From NCBI GenBank assembly GCA_002494215.1, contig DLBF01000189.1, positions 1 to 7,847 on the forward strand: a stretch of 7,847 bases of DNA, given 5' to 3'. Made by a program: the position numbers and the translations under genes. Source of the stretch: Prevotellaceae bacterium UBA7028 (GTDB lineage Bacteria > Bacteroidota > Bacteroidia > Bacteroidales > Bacteroidaceae). Every line of letters starts with the position of its first letter. Within the stretch, counting starts at the first letter, position 1. Under the pieces are notes generated by a model. It was given only the letters and a program-made list of their open reading frames with translations, was not told the origin of the DNA and made no database searches. Shown piece after piece: positions 1-6,769 of the stretch.

Positions 1-1013
1 CCGCCGCCCATGATACGTGAACCGGTTACGCCCTCTTCCTTAGCAATCTCGTTCAGGAAGTCGAGCTCTTCGCAGCTTACCTCATACTCCTTGCTCAGAC
101 CATAGTGTGTCTCGTACATCATCTTACCTACGGTCTCGTAGTCGTCCTTCTGCAGAGCATCGCAGACGGTCAGCACGCGAACAACCTCACCAATGACGTA
201 GCGTGCACGCTTGTATTCGTCCTCGGTAATCTGGCTCTTCACCTCCTCCAGCATGTCGTAGTTGGCATCGCGCAGGCTCTTCACCTCGGGGTGATTCTTG
301 CTGATGACTTCTGCTACATGCTCGCATTGCATACGGCGCTCGTTGTAGGGAGAACCCTTCAACTCATGCTTTACGCAGCTGTTAACAAGGATGAGCTGGT
401 ATCCCTTTGGATTCCAGGGGAAGTATTCATACTCGCCGCTGCGGCAGTCAAGGCGAAGCAAAGCTCCTTTCTTGCCCAGTACGCTAATGGCCTGGTCCAT
501 GATACCGCAGTTAACGCCTACGTACTTATGCTCGGTACGCTGGCCTACCTTTGCCAGTTCCATCTTCTCGATCTTGTTGTCGCCCCAGATATCGTTCAGC
601 GCGAAAGCGTATGTGCTCTCCAAAGCTGCGCTTGAAGACATACCAGCACCCAGGGGAACGTCACCAGCGAAAGCTGTATTGAAACCACCTACAGGAACAC
701 CCAATGCCATCATCTCGCGGCATACACCGAAGATGTAGCGAGCCCATGATGCCTTAGGTCCGTTCTCGTCATCGAGAGAGAACTCAGTATAGTCCTTCAG
801 GTCGATAGAGTAAGCGCGAACATTACGAGTTCCGTTGGGCTTAATCTCTGCAATGATACCCTGCTCTACAGCGCCGGGGAATACAAAACCATTGTTATAG
901 TCTGTATGTTCACCAATCAGGTTGATACGTCCGGGAGAAGCATATACTGAGCCTGTTGTTCCATCGAAATGCTTGATGAAACGGCTTCTTACATCATCAA
1001 TTGTTAATCTCAT
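1..1013 (-). CDS. galK: Galactokinase, 3'-truncated by the window edge
   Basis: Cytoplasmic kinase that phosphorylates alpha-D-galactose at C1 using ATP, the committing step of the Leloir pathway. I translated the minus strand from the ATG at 1011-1013, which opens MRLTIDDVRSRF. The galactokinase signature GRINLIGEHTDY lies at residues 28-39, and Arg29 is the expected transition-state arginine. The GHMP-kinase ATP loop PLGAGMSSSAALE is at 120-132. CGIMDQ carries the expected catalytic base, Asp173. The frame is open for 337 codons and leaves the window inside the third GHMP motif (GSRIMGGG), so about 45-50 C-terminal residues are missing compared with the usual length of about 385. It lies 32 bp downstream of the sugar transporter gene with no promoter or terminator in the gap, so it is probably the last visible gene of a galM-transporter-galK operon. 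The leader is A-rich without a clear Shine-Dalgarno site, which is normal in this phylum. Confidence 0.96.
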   Translation of the reverse strand, partial: MRLTIDDVRSRFIKHFDGTTGSVYASPGRINLIGEHTDYNNGFVFPGAVEQGIIAEIKPNGTRNVRAYSIDLKDYTEFSLDDENGPKASWARYIFGVCREMMALGVPVGGFNTAFAGDVPLGAGMSSSAALESTYAFALNDIWGDNKIEKMELAKVGQRTEHKYVGVNCGIMDQAISVLGKKGALLRLDCRSGEYEYFPWNPKGYQLILVNSCVKHELKGSPYNERRMQCEHVAEVISKNHPEVKSLRDANYDMLEEVKSQITEDEYKRARYVIGEVVRVLTVCDALQKDDYETVGKMMYETHYGLSKEYEVSCEELDFLNEIAKEEGVTGSRIMGG

Positions 1014-1045
1014 GTCGTTTGTCTTTAATTAGGTTAAAAAAACTA

Positions 1046-2302
1046 TTATTCAGCACTCTTGCTGACTTTTGAACCGATCAGGGCATAGAACAGGATATAA
1101 GCTGCACATGCCAGAGGTACAAAGTAGCTTGTCAGGTAGCTGCCGGTAATGTCAACAACCCAAGCCTGAACTGCAACCATTACGGCGCAACCGAATACCA
1201 TTGTCATGAAGATACCTGAAGCGGCAGCTGTGTACTTGCCCAGACCTTCTACGGCCATGTTGAAGATACCGCCCCACATTACAGATGTGCAGAGACCTAC
1301 ACAGATGAATGCAGCTACACCAACAGGAACTTCAGTCCATATTACGTTCAGGTTTGCCCAGTCAACACCAGGAACATTTGCTGTCATGGTCTCGGGAGCG
1401 AACATACCGAAGGCAATCAGGGCAACGGCAGCAGCGGCTGTTGTGCTAACCATTGTGCGGCTGCTAACCTTACCACCGATAGAACCGCCTACAGAACGTC
1501 CGATGAACATTGCAAACCAGTAAACAGCTGCAATCAGAGAAGCTGTACCAGCAGCAACACCACAGTCAGTAATCAAGTATTTAATCATATAAGTAGGAGT
1601 ACCTACCTCTACGCTCATATACAGGAAGATAGCCAAAGCGCCGAGTGCGAAGTGGCGGAAGCTAAGAGCACCCTTGATAAGCTCCATCTTAACAGGCTCC
1701 TGAGCGGGCTCCTCGATCTTTGTAAGGAACATTACGAACAGGGCCAGCAGGAAGATAGCCAGGGCGATGAACATAGCGGGAGCAGCATCGGTAATAGCTG
1801 TATCCTTTGTTACCTCGCCAATAAGAGCACCAAGGATGATGTAAACTGCAACGGCTGCGCAAGAGTTGAATGCACCACCAATCTGAATCAACTGGTTACC
1901 TGTGTTGCCACCACCACCAAGAAGGTTCAGCAGAGGGTTAACAACGCAGTTGAGCATACACATACAGAAACCGCTGATGAAGGCACCTGCAAGGTAAACC
2001 CACATGCTCTCCATAGTACCTGAGAGCAACTCCAGAGCCATACCGATGATACCTACGATGAGGGCCATGATGGCAGTTTTCTTGTAGCCATACTTTACGA
2101 TAAGCATACCGCTTGGGATACCCATTACGAGGTATGCGATGAAGTTTGCGTAATTACCAATCTGTGACTGGAGCTCAGATGCTCCGAACTGGTTCTGTAC
2201 AATAACTGCCATAGGTGAGCAAAGGTTTGTCACGAATGCAATCATAGCGAAGAGGGCGATCATCATTATAATCGCAGCCCACTGTTTTGATTTTTGTGCC
2301 AT
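1046..2302 (-). CDS. MFS sugar transporter, FucP/GluP (fucose-glucose-galactose:H+ symporter) type
   Basis: Inner-membrane carrier of 418 residues with about twelve hydrophobic helices, in line with a complete Major Facilitator protein. Visible marks are a motif-A-like loop after helix 2 (GIPSGMLIVKYGYKK, 61-75), an Asn-Pro pair at 122-123 followed by a Gly-rich stretch and an AFN motif (144-146) as in FucP relatives, and a buried Glu232 at the start of helix 7 (SVEVGTPTYMIKYL). A charged cytoplasmic loop at about 194-215 divides the two halves. Its position between galM and galK argues for galactose, perhaps also glucose, as substrate; the sequence alone cannot separate these from fucose. 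The ATG at 2300-2302 is preceded by an A-run leader and follows galM after 43 bp of nearly pure A/T with no promoter match, so co-transcription with galM is likely. It resembles proteins usually called GluP, but I leave the symbol open. Confidence 0.88.
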   Translation of the reverse strand: MAQKSKQWAAIIMMIALFAMIAFVTNLCSPMAVIVQNQFGASELQSQIGNYANFIAYLVMGIPSGMLIVKYGYKKTAIMALIVGIIGMALELLSGTMESMWVYLAGAFISGFCMCMLNCVVNPLLNLLGGGGNTGNQLIQIGGAFNSCAAVAVYIILGALIGEVTKDTAITDAAPAMFIALAIFLLALFVMFLTKIEEPAQEPVKMELIKGALSFRHFALGALAIFLYMSVEVGTPTYMIKYLITDCGVAAGTASLIAAVYWFAMFIGRSVGGSIGGKVSSRTMVSTTAAAAVALIAFGMFAPETMTANVPGVDWANLNVIWTEVPVGVAAFICVGLCTSVMWGGIFNMAVEGLGKYTAAASGIFMTMVFGCAVMVAVQAWVVDITGSYLTSYFVPLACAAYILFYALIGSKVSKSAE

Positions 2303-2345
2303 TTTTTTGTTTTAGTTTAAATTATTTTTAATGATTTTATTTTTA

Positions 2346-3425
2346 TTATTTCTCAACGCTGAATTTATAGACAGTCTTCTGCTGATATACTTCTCCAGGC
2401 TTAAGGATACAGCTGGGGAAATATGCGTGGTTAGGACTGTCGGGGAAGTGCTGTGCCTCGAAACAGAGAGCGCTGTACTTGCCGTAAACGGTACCATGTG
2501 TACCTACAAGTCCGCTGTGCCAGTTACTGCTATAGAACTGAACACCAGGTTCTGTGGTCCACATCTCCAGGCAGCGTCCGCTATTAGGCTCTACGCATTT
2601 CACGGCGTATGAGAGTTCGCCTGGCTCACGCTTGTTCAGTACGTAGCAATGGTCATAACCTGTACCATTCTTTATCTGCTCGTCGTCTGCAGCTATACGT
2701 TCGCCTACGGTATGTGGCTCGCGGAAATCAAAGGGTGTGCCTGCAACCTTCAGGATTTCGCCTGTAGGAATACTTGTTTCGTCAATAGGAAGATAGAAAT
2801 CAGCATTAATCTGTAATACGTTGTTTAATGCTTCTGGGGTGGGGTTGGCAATACCTGCCAGAGAGAAGAAGCCGTGGCTTGTCATGTTCACAACAGTCTT
2901 CTTGTTGGTGTTGCCGCGATAGTCAATGATAAGCTCGTTGTCTTCGCTGAGGCTGTACTTGACAGCCATTTTCAACTCGCCAGGGAAGCCTTCCTCGTAG
3001 TAGGCTGAAACATAGCGGAGAACCAGCTCGCTATCGTTTATCTGCTCGGCATCCCATACACGTGCATGGAAACCAGTAGGACCTCCGTGCAAGTGGTTGG
3101 GGCCATTATTTACGGCCAGGTTGTATTCCTTCCCGTTCATAATGAACTTCCCCTTGCAGATACGGTTGCCATAGCGGCCAATGAGTGTACTGAGGAAAGG
3201 TTCTGGACTTTCCATTACGCCTTTTATGCTGTCATGACCTTGTATAATATTGGCCATCTTGCCTTCCTTGTCAGGAACCATGATGGCCACAAGAGCACCG
3301 CCGTAATTGGTTATGCTTACTTCCATTCCGTTGCTGTTGGTCAAGGTATACAAATCTGTCTGCTTGCCCTGAACAACAGCTTGAAAGTCTTCTCTTTTTA
3401 ATCCGGAAATTAATTCTTTGTCCAT
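2346..3425 (-). CDS. galM: Aldose 1-epimerase (mutarotase)
   Basis: Interconverts the beta and alpha anomers of galactose (and glucose), supplying the alpha form that galactokinase needs. At 359 residues it is full length for the family. Expected active-site residues are all present: GRYGNRI at 83-89 (Arg84), HLHGG at 111-115 (His113), the second histidine in NMTSHGFFSL (His184), GYDHCY with Asp258, and the catalytic base Glu323 in CFEAQHFPDSPN. No signal peptide is apparent (MDKELISGLKREDF), so the enzyme should be cytoplasmic. One mild oddity is TSH-GFFSL where most relatives have (T/S)NH-x-(Y/F)FNL. It is the first gene of the galactose operon, and a Bacteroides-type promoter lies in the 109-bp gap upstream. 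The ATG at 3423-3425 fits both the family N-terminus and a leader of about 30 nt. Confidence 0.96.
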   Translation of the reverse strand: MDKELISGLKREDFQAVVQGKQTDLYTLTNSNGMEVSITNYGGALVAIMVPDKEGKMANIIQGHDSIKGVMESPEPFLSTLIGRYGNRICKGKFIMNGKEYNLAVNNGPNHLHGGPTGFHARVWDAEQINDSELVLRYVSAYYEEGFPGELKMAVKYSLSEDNELIIDYRGNTNKKTVVNMTSHGFFSLAGIANPTPEALNNVLQINADFYLPIDETSIPTGEILKVAGTPFDFREPHTVGERIAADDEQIKNGTGYDHCYVLNKREPGELSYAVKCVEPNSGRCLEMWTTEPGVQFYSSNWHSGLVGTHGTVYGKYSALCFEAQHFPDSPNHAYFPSCILKPGEVYQQKTVYKFSVEK

Positions 3426-3441
3426 TGGTCTTGAAGATTAA

Positions 3442-3486
3442 TTTTTGATAAATGTATATGCAAACTTACAAAGTTTTTATCAAAAA
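3442..3486. repeat. 11-bp perfect inverted repeat around the gal operon -7 box (operator candidate)
   Basis: On the plus strand the arms are TTTTTGATAAA (3442-3452) and TTTATCAAAAA (3476-3486), separated by 23 bp. The axis of symmetry is near 3464, almost the centre of the -7 box (3461-3468) of the galM promoter. One arm sits between the -33 and -7 boxes, and the other covers the first bases of the predicted transcript. That geometry suits a repressor or regulator with half-sites about 34 bp apart, but no regulator gene is in view. The arms are AT-rich, so chance cannot be excluded. Confidence 0.5.
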
Positions 3487-3491
3487 ACAAA
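3461..3491 (-). promoter_or_regulatory. Bacteroides-type promoter for galM-transporter-galK
   Basis: On the minus strand, TTTG (3491-3488) is followed after exactly 19 bp by TAAGTTTG (3468-3461). This fits the Bacteroidota primary-sigma consensus of TTTG near -33 and TAnnTTTG near -7. The start of transcription would be about 3455-3457, giving a leader of roughly 30 nt before the galM ATG. It is the only full match I found in any of the gaps, and it separates the galactose operon from the housekeeping block upstream. Confidence 0.72.
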
Positions 3492-3534
3492 ATCAATGGA
3501 CGTTTTTTAAGTCACATTAACGATGAAAACTGCA

Positions 3535-4824
3535 TCAAAGTATGTTATTTAGCATGTCCGCTACAATAAATGTGCTGCCGCCAACGAAAATCAGGTCGTT
3601 TTTCTCCGCATTTTGCTTAGCTGCGCGATATGCCAGTTCAACATTTGCGTAACTGTTTCCGTGCAGATCATGTTTTTCAGCTTTTTGTGCGAATTCCTCT
3701 ACTGGCATGGCTCTTTTTACTGAGGCTTGTGTGAAATAATAAACGGCATCCTTGGGCAGCATGGAAAGGACGGTGTTTACGTCCTTGTCGTTCACCATAC
3801 CTATTATAATATGTAGGCGCTGGTGTGGTGTTTCCTTCAGTTGCTTGGTGATGTATTGCATACCGCCCACGTTGTGGCCGGTATCGCAGATAGTGAGCGG
3901 GTTGGTGCTTATGGTTTGCCATCTTCCCATTAGGCCTGTCAGTTGGCATACCTGGCTCATACCTTTTGCTACGGATGCTGTGCTGATGCCATAACTTATT
4001 TTGTTAAGCTCGTTCACAGCGGCCAGTATGGTGCGGGTGTTCTTCTCCTGGCAGAATCCGCTAAGCTGGCCATGCAGCTCGCCGTATGTCTTTGTCTGGT
4101 ATGTGTATCCTTGGGTAGGGGAGTAGGTGTAACTGATTAGCTCCTTTTCCTCCTCGGCAAAGATAAGTCTGGTGCCTACCTTTTCTGCTTCCTGTTCGAA
4201 TACCGTTCTTACATCCTCCTCGCCTGCTTCGCCTATAATGGCGGGAACACCTTGCTTTATTATGCCAGCTTTTTCAGAGGCAATCTTGGGAAGTGTGTTG
4301 CCCAGGAACTGGATGTGATCGAAACTGATGTTCGTGATGATGGAGAGGTCGGGGTGTATGATGTTGGTGCAGTCGAGTCGTCCGCCTAATCCCACTTCGA
4401 TTACGGCTACGTCAACTTTCTGCTCGGCAAAATACTGGAATGCCAGAGCTGTTGCCAGTTCGAAGAACGATGGGTGCAAGGGTTCGAAAAAGGAACGTTC
4501 CTGCTCGACAAAGCTGATGACTCTTTTTTCTGGAATCATTACGCCGTTCACGCGTATTCTCTCGCGGAAATCCACCAGGTGTGGGCTGGTATAGAGGCCT
4601 ACGCGATAGCCTTGCGACTGCAGGATGGCTGCCAGCGTATGGCTGGTGCTACCTTTGCCGTTTGTTCCTCCGACGTGTATGGTACGGAACTTCTCGTGGG
4701 GATGCCCAAAGTGTTCGTCAAGCAAATGTGTATTGCTTAATCCTTCCTTATATGCACCCGCCCCGATATTCTGGAATAACGGGGCGGCAGTAAACAGGTA
4801 TGTTGTTGCTTCCTGATAGGTCAT
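3535..4824 (-). CDS. folC: Bifunctional folylpolyglutamate synthase / dihydrofolate synthase
   Basis: Cytoplasmic Mur-ligase-family enzyme that uses ATP to add glutamate to dihydropteroate and to folates, retaining folate in the cell. It is 429 residues, the normal size. Motifs in order are the P-loop GGTNGKGST (52-60), [12 protein letters not shown] (79-90), [12 protein letters not shown] (143-154), FDHIQFLG (168-175), and SEKAGIIK (183-190) with Lys185 at the position of the carbamylated lysine in the family. GRWQ (300-303) and CDTGHNVGG (313-321) mark the C-terminal ligase domain. The ATG (4822-4824) overlaps the dnaJ stop codon as ATGA, which indicates translational coupling and a shared transcript. 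I see no hairpin terminator in the 109 bp after its TGA stop, so some read-through into the gal operon is possible. Whether it performs both reactions cannot be told from sequence alone. Confidence 0.95.
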   Translation of the reverse strand: MTYQEATTYLFTAAPLFQNIGAGAYKEGLSNTHLLDEHFGHPHEKFRTIHVGGTNGKGSTSHTLAAILQSQGYRVGLYTSPHLVDFRERIRVNGVMIPEKRVISFVEQERSFFEPLHPSFFELATALAFQYFAEQKVDVAVIEVGLGGRLDCTNIIHPDLSIITNISFDHIQFLGNTLPKIASEKAGIIKQGVPAIIGEAGEEDVRTVFEQEAEKVGTRLIFAEEEKELISYTYSPTQGYTYQTKTYGELHGQLSGFCQEKNTRTILAAVNELNKISYGISTASVAKGMSQVCQLTGLMGRWQTISTNPLTICDTGHNVGGMQYITKQLKETPHQRLHIIIGMVNDKDVNTVLSMLPKDAVYYFTQASVKRAMPVEEFAQKAEKHDLHGNSYANVELAYRAAKQNAEKNDLIFVGGSTFIVADMLNNIL

Positions 4825-5993
4825 TCAAACATCTTTTTAAATTTCCTGAAGAAACTTTCTTTCTCTTCGGCTTTCGGACGCATGTTCTCGCTTTCTCGCA
4901 TCTTCTCGAACATTTCTTTTTCCTCCTTGCTCAGGGTGCGGGGCACATAGACGCCGATATTAACAATCAGGTCGCCATATCCGTAACCATAGCCTGATAC
5001 GGCAGGCAGGCCCTTTCCGCGCAGACGCATAATCTTGCCGGGCTGTGTCCCTGGCTCAATCTTTATCTTAACCTTGCCGTCTATGGTAGGAATCTCAGCC
5101 GAGCCTCCAAGGACAGCTGTGGGAACGTCAAGCAGCAGGTTGTATTCCAGGTTCTGTCCGTTTCGGATAAGCTCCTTGTGAGGCTCAACCTCTATGAACA
5201 CCTGAATATCTCCGGGCACGCCGTTCTGTTTTCCTGCATGTCCTTTTCCGCTGGCAGTTACCACCATGCCGTCGTCAACGCCTGCAGGGATAGCTACTTC
5301 GATAATCTCTTCGCCGTTTACTACGCCTTCGCCATTACATTTGGGACATTTATTTTTGATGGTACTTCCTGTTCCGTTACAAGAGGGGCATACCGTCTGT
5401 GTCTGCATACGTCCGAACATCGAGTTGATGGTCTTGTAAACCACACCGCTTCCCTTACATTGCGAGCAGGTTTCCTTCTTTCCGTCGGCACTTCCTGTAC
5501 CATTACAAGCCGTACAGGTAACGTTCTTGCGTACCTTGAATTTCTTGGTGACGCCTGTGGATACTTCCTCCAGGGTCAGACGCACCTTCAGGCGCAAGTC
5601 GGCACCCTTGTATGTCTTGTGTCCGGCATTACCTCCCCCGCCGAAGCCTCCAAAACCGCTAAAGCCTTCAAAGCCTCCGAATCCTCCTCTGCCGCCGAAA
5701 ATGTCTCCGAACATCGAGAATATGTCATCCATGTTCATGCTGGATCCGCTAAAACCGCCTTGTCCGCCCATTCCGGCAAATCCGAACTGGTCGTACCGCT
5801 GGCGTTTCTGTGGGTCGCGCAGTACGTCGTATGCTTCAGCCGCTTCCTTGAATTTCTCCTCAGCCTCCTTGTCACCCGGATTACGGTCGGGGTGATACTT
5901 GATGGCCATTTTCTTGTATGCGGATTTTATTTCTGCATCAGAGGCGTTTTTCGATACGCCTAAGACCTCGTAATAATCTCTTTTTTCTGCCAT
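4821..5993 (-). CDS. dnaJ: Chaperone DnaJ (Hsp40, type I)
   Basis: Co-chaperone that delivers unfolded clients to DnaK and stimulates its ATPase. The 390 residues show every type I part: a J-domain (about 5-70) with HPD at 34-36, a Gly/Phe-rich linker (about 71-124) built of loose GGF units, and a zinc region with four CxxC pairs at 160-163, 176-179, 202-205 and 216-219, each followed by an N/K-G-x-G tail. Beta-sandwich substrate-binding domains follow to about residue 350. The C-terminal tail is rich in Lys, Glu and Phe. A small tandem GYGYGYG stretch (334-340) sits where relatives usually have one or two Gly-Arg/Tyr pairs. The gene lies 123 bp after grpE and overlaps folC by 4 bp. The start is well fixed by the [13 protein letters not shown] opening, and its ATG is also the last three bases of a heptad repeat unit. 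dnaK is not in the window. Confidence 0.98.
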   Translation of the reverse strand: MAEKRDYYEVLGVSKNASDAEIKSAYKKMAIKYHPDRNPGDKEAEEKFKEAAEAYDVLRDPQKRQRYDQFGFAGMGGQGGFSGSSMNMDDIFSMFGDIFGGRGGFGGFEGFSGFGGFGGGGNAGHKTYKGADLRLKVRLTLEEVSTGVTKKFKVRKNVTCTACNGTGSADGKKETCSQCKGSGVVYKTINSMFGRMQTQTVCPSCNGTGSTIKNKCPKCNGEGVVNGEEIIEVAIPAGVDDGMVVTASGKGHAGKQNGVPGDIQVFIEVEPHKELIRNGQNLEYNLLLDVPTAVLGGSAEIPTIDGKVKIKIEPGTQPGKIMRLRGKGLPAVSGYGYGYGDLIVNIGVYVPRTLSKEEKEMFEKMRESENMRPKAEEKESFFRKFKKMFE

Positions 5994-6034
5994 AATTATT
6001 TCAATTCATAATTTTTAATTCATAATTCATAATT
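5991..6034 (-). repeat. Degenerate heptad array (AATTATG type) running into the dnaJ start codon
   Basis: Read on the minus strand from 6034, five consecutive 7-bp units are AATTATG, AATTATG, AATTAAA, AATTATG and AATTGAA (6034-6000). After two extra bases (AT), a further AATTATG (5997-5991) ends in the ATG start codon of dnaJ. All units share AATT plus three variable bases. The array forms the immediate 5' leader of dnaJ and leaves no room for a Shine-Dalgarno site, though an A/T-rich leader is normal in this phylum. Confidence 0.8.
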
Positions 6035-6082
6035 ACCCTTCGATTTCCATGATAATCACATTTGCTCGGTTGTTGGGGTTGT

Positions 6083-6114
6083 TTTTGAATTTTGAATTTT
6101 GAATTTTGAATTTG
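6083..6114 (-). repeat. Four perfect 7-bp tandem repeats (TTCAAAA) downstream of grpE
   Basis: On the plus strand TTTTGAA occurs four times without a mismatch (6083-6110), followed by a partial TTTG (6111-6114). The array begins 2 bp after the grpE stop codon in the direction of transcription. In another register the minus-strand unit is AATTCAA, which shares the AATT core and 7-bp period with the array next to dnaJ. The stretch between the two arrays (6035-6082) shows no promoter, hairpin or reading frame that I can support. Confidence 0.85.
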
Positions 6115-6116
6115 TG

Positions 6117-6704
6117 TTACAGTCCTACTACAACCTGAGCGTGGCGGATTACCTTGTCGTTCAGCTTATAGCCGGTAAGTGTGCAATCCATTACCTTGCC
6201 CTTGAGTTCTTCTGTGGGAGCGGGTAGTTGCGCAATGGCCTCGTGAATGTCAACGTCGAAGTCGGCATCCTTCGTCTCGATTACGCTTACGCCTTGCTTG
6301 CCCAGGATGTCCATAAACTTCTTGTAGATAAGTTCTACGCCCTCCAGCACGGCAGCTACATCGTCTGCGTTCTTCATATTCTTGAGTGCGCGTTCCATAT
6401 CATCTATAACTGGTAGGATAGAGACGATGGTTTTCTCTCCGCCGTTCAGAATCAGTTCTGTCTTCTCCTTGAGCGTGCGTTTGCGGTAGTTGTCGAATTC
6501 TGCAATTTTGCGGAGCAACTTGTCGTTAAGTTCCTCTATCTCCTTCTTTGCAGCATCCAGCTGTTCCTCTATGGTGAGTTCCTTTTCTGTATCCTGACCA
6601 GCTTCTTTTTCAGTATCTGTTTCAGCCTGAGCATTTACGGTCTCCTGAGTCTCCTGACTCTCCTTCTGCTCTTTCTGTTCTTCGTTTTTCAATTCTTCGC
6701 TCAT
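6117..6704 (-). CDS. grpE: Nucleotide exchange factor GrpE
   Basis: Homodimeric co-chaperone that releases ADP from DnaK and so resets the DnaK-DnaJ cycle. It has 195 residues, a normal length. The first 45 residues are a Glu/Gln/Lys-rich disordered tail, followed by a long coiled-coil helix (about 46-85) with AEFDNYRKRTLKEK, the short-helix segment ILPVIDDMERAL (96-107), and the C-terminal beta domain with KDADFDVDIHEAIAQLPAP and GYKLNDKVIRHAQVVVGL, which closes the protein as in typical GrpE. The ATG at 6702-6704 gives the expected MSEEL opening. The 65-bp gap to the ABC-F gene upstream contains a sigma-54-like element and a palindrome, so grpE may start its own transcript with dnaJ and folC. 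No CIRCE-type heat-shock operator is present in that gap. Confidence 0.97.
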   Translation of the reverse strand: MSEELKNEEQKEQKESQETQETVNAQAETDTEKEAGQDTEKELTIEEQLDAAKKEIEELNDKLLRKIAEFDNYRKRTLKEKTELILNGGEKTIVSILPVIDDMERALKNMKNADDVAAVLEGVELIYKKFMDILGKQGVSVIETKDADFDVDIHEAIAQLPAPTEELKGKVMDCTLTGYKLNDKVIRHAQVVVGL

Positions 6705-6718
6705 ATTTCTTTAACTGT

Positions 6719-6730
6719 TTGTCCTGACAA
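6719..6730. promoter_or_regulatory. Palindrome TTGTC-AG-GACAA upstream of grpE
   Basis: A perfect 5+2+5 inverted repeat (minus strand TTGTCAGGACAA) lies 14 bp before the grpE ATG, at the transcription start predicted from the sigma-54-like element. Two TGACA pentamers, at 6763-6767 and 6755-6759, lie on the other side of that element. Taken together this could be an operator for a dimeric regulator, but the arms are short and the evidence is positional only. Confidence 0.3.
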
Positions 6731-6736
6731 TCTTAA

Positions 6737-6752
6737 TACAAAAAGTGTGCCA
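6737..6752 (-). promoter_or_regulatory. Sigma-54-like -24/-12 promoter for grpE
   Basis: The minus strand reads TGGCACACTTTTTGTA. Against the sigma-54 consensus TGGCACR-N4-TTGCW, every defined position fits except T for C in the -12 GC. The GG (6751-6750) and the G of the -12 box (6739) keep the required 10-bp interval. It lies 32 bp before the grpE ATG, which would give a leader of about 20 nt. No convincing Bacteroides-type promoter (TAnnTTTG with TTTG 19 bp upstream) exists in this gap; the nearest is TAAGATTG at 6735-6728 without a -33 box. An activator site would be expected further upstream, inside the ABC-F gene. Confidence 0.45.
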
Positions 6753-6769
6753 AGTGTCATTCTGTCAGT

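Noticed and set aside
105..635. Plus-strand open frame of 176 codons opposite galK
   Set aside because: It lies entirely inside a gene with all galactokinase motifs, its protein resembles no family I know, and it has no promoter or neighbours on that strand.
2303..2345. Separate promoter for the sugar transporter
   Set aside because: The gap is nearly pure A/T without a TAnnTTTG box, so co-transcription from the galM promoter is the simpler reading.
3482..3508. Inverted repeat AAAAAAC / GTTTTTT after folC as a terminator
   Set aside because: The stem would be almost all A-U pairs and would end inside the gal promoter. It lacks the GC-rich hairpin of an intrinsic terminator.
5178..5963. Plus-strand open frame of 261 codons opposite dnaJ
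   Set aside because: It is a side effect of the codon pattern of dnaJ. The product has no recognisable domain and the minus-strand DnaJ is complete and canonical.
6001..6030. Nine-codon upstream reading frame before dnaJ (ATG at 6030-6028 to TGA at 6003-6001)
   Set aside because: It consists only of heptad repeat units and has no ribosome-binding sequence of its own; treated as a property of the repeat, not as a gene.
6705..6769. CIRCE/HrcA operator before grpE
   Set aside because: No TTAGCACTC-N9-GAGTGCTAA match; the palindrome there is shorter and different in sequence.
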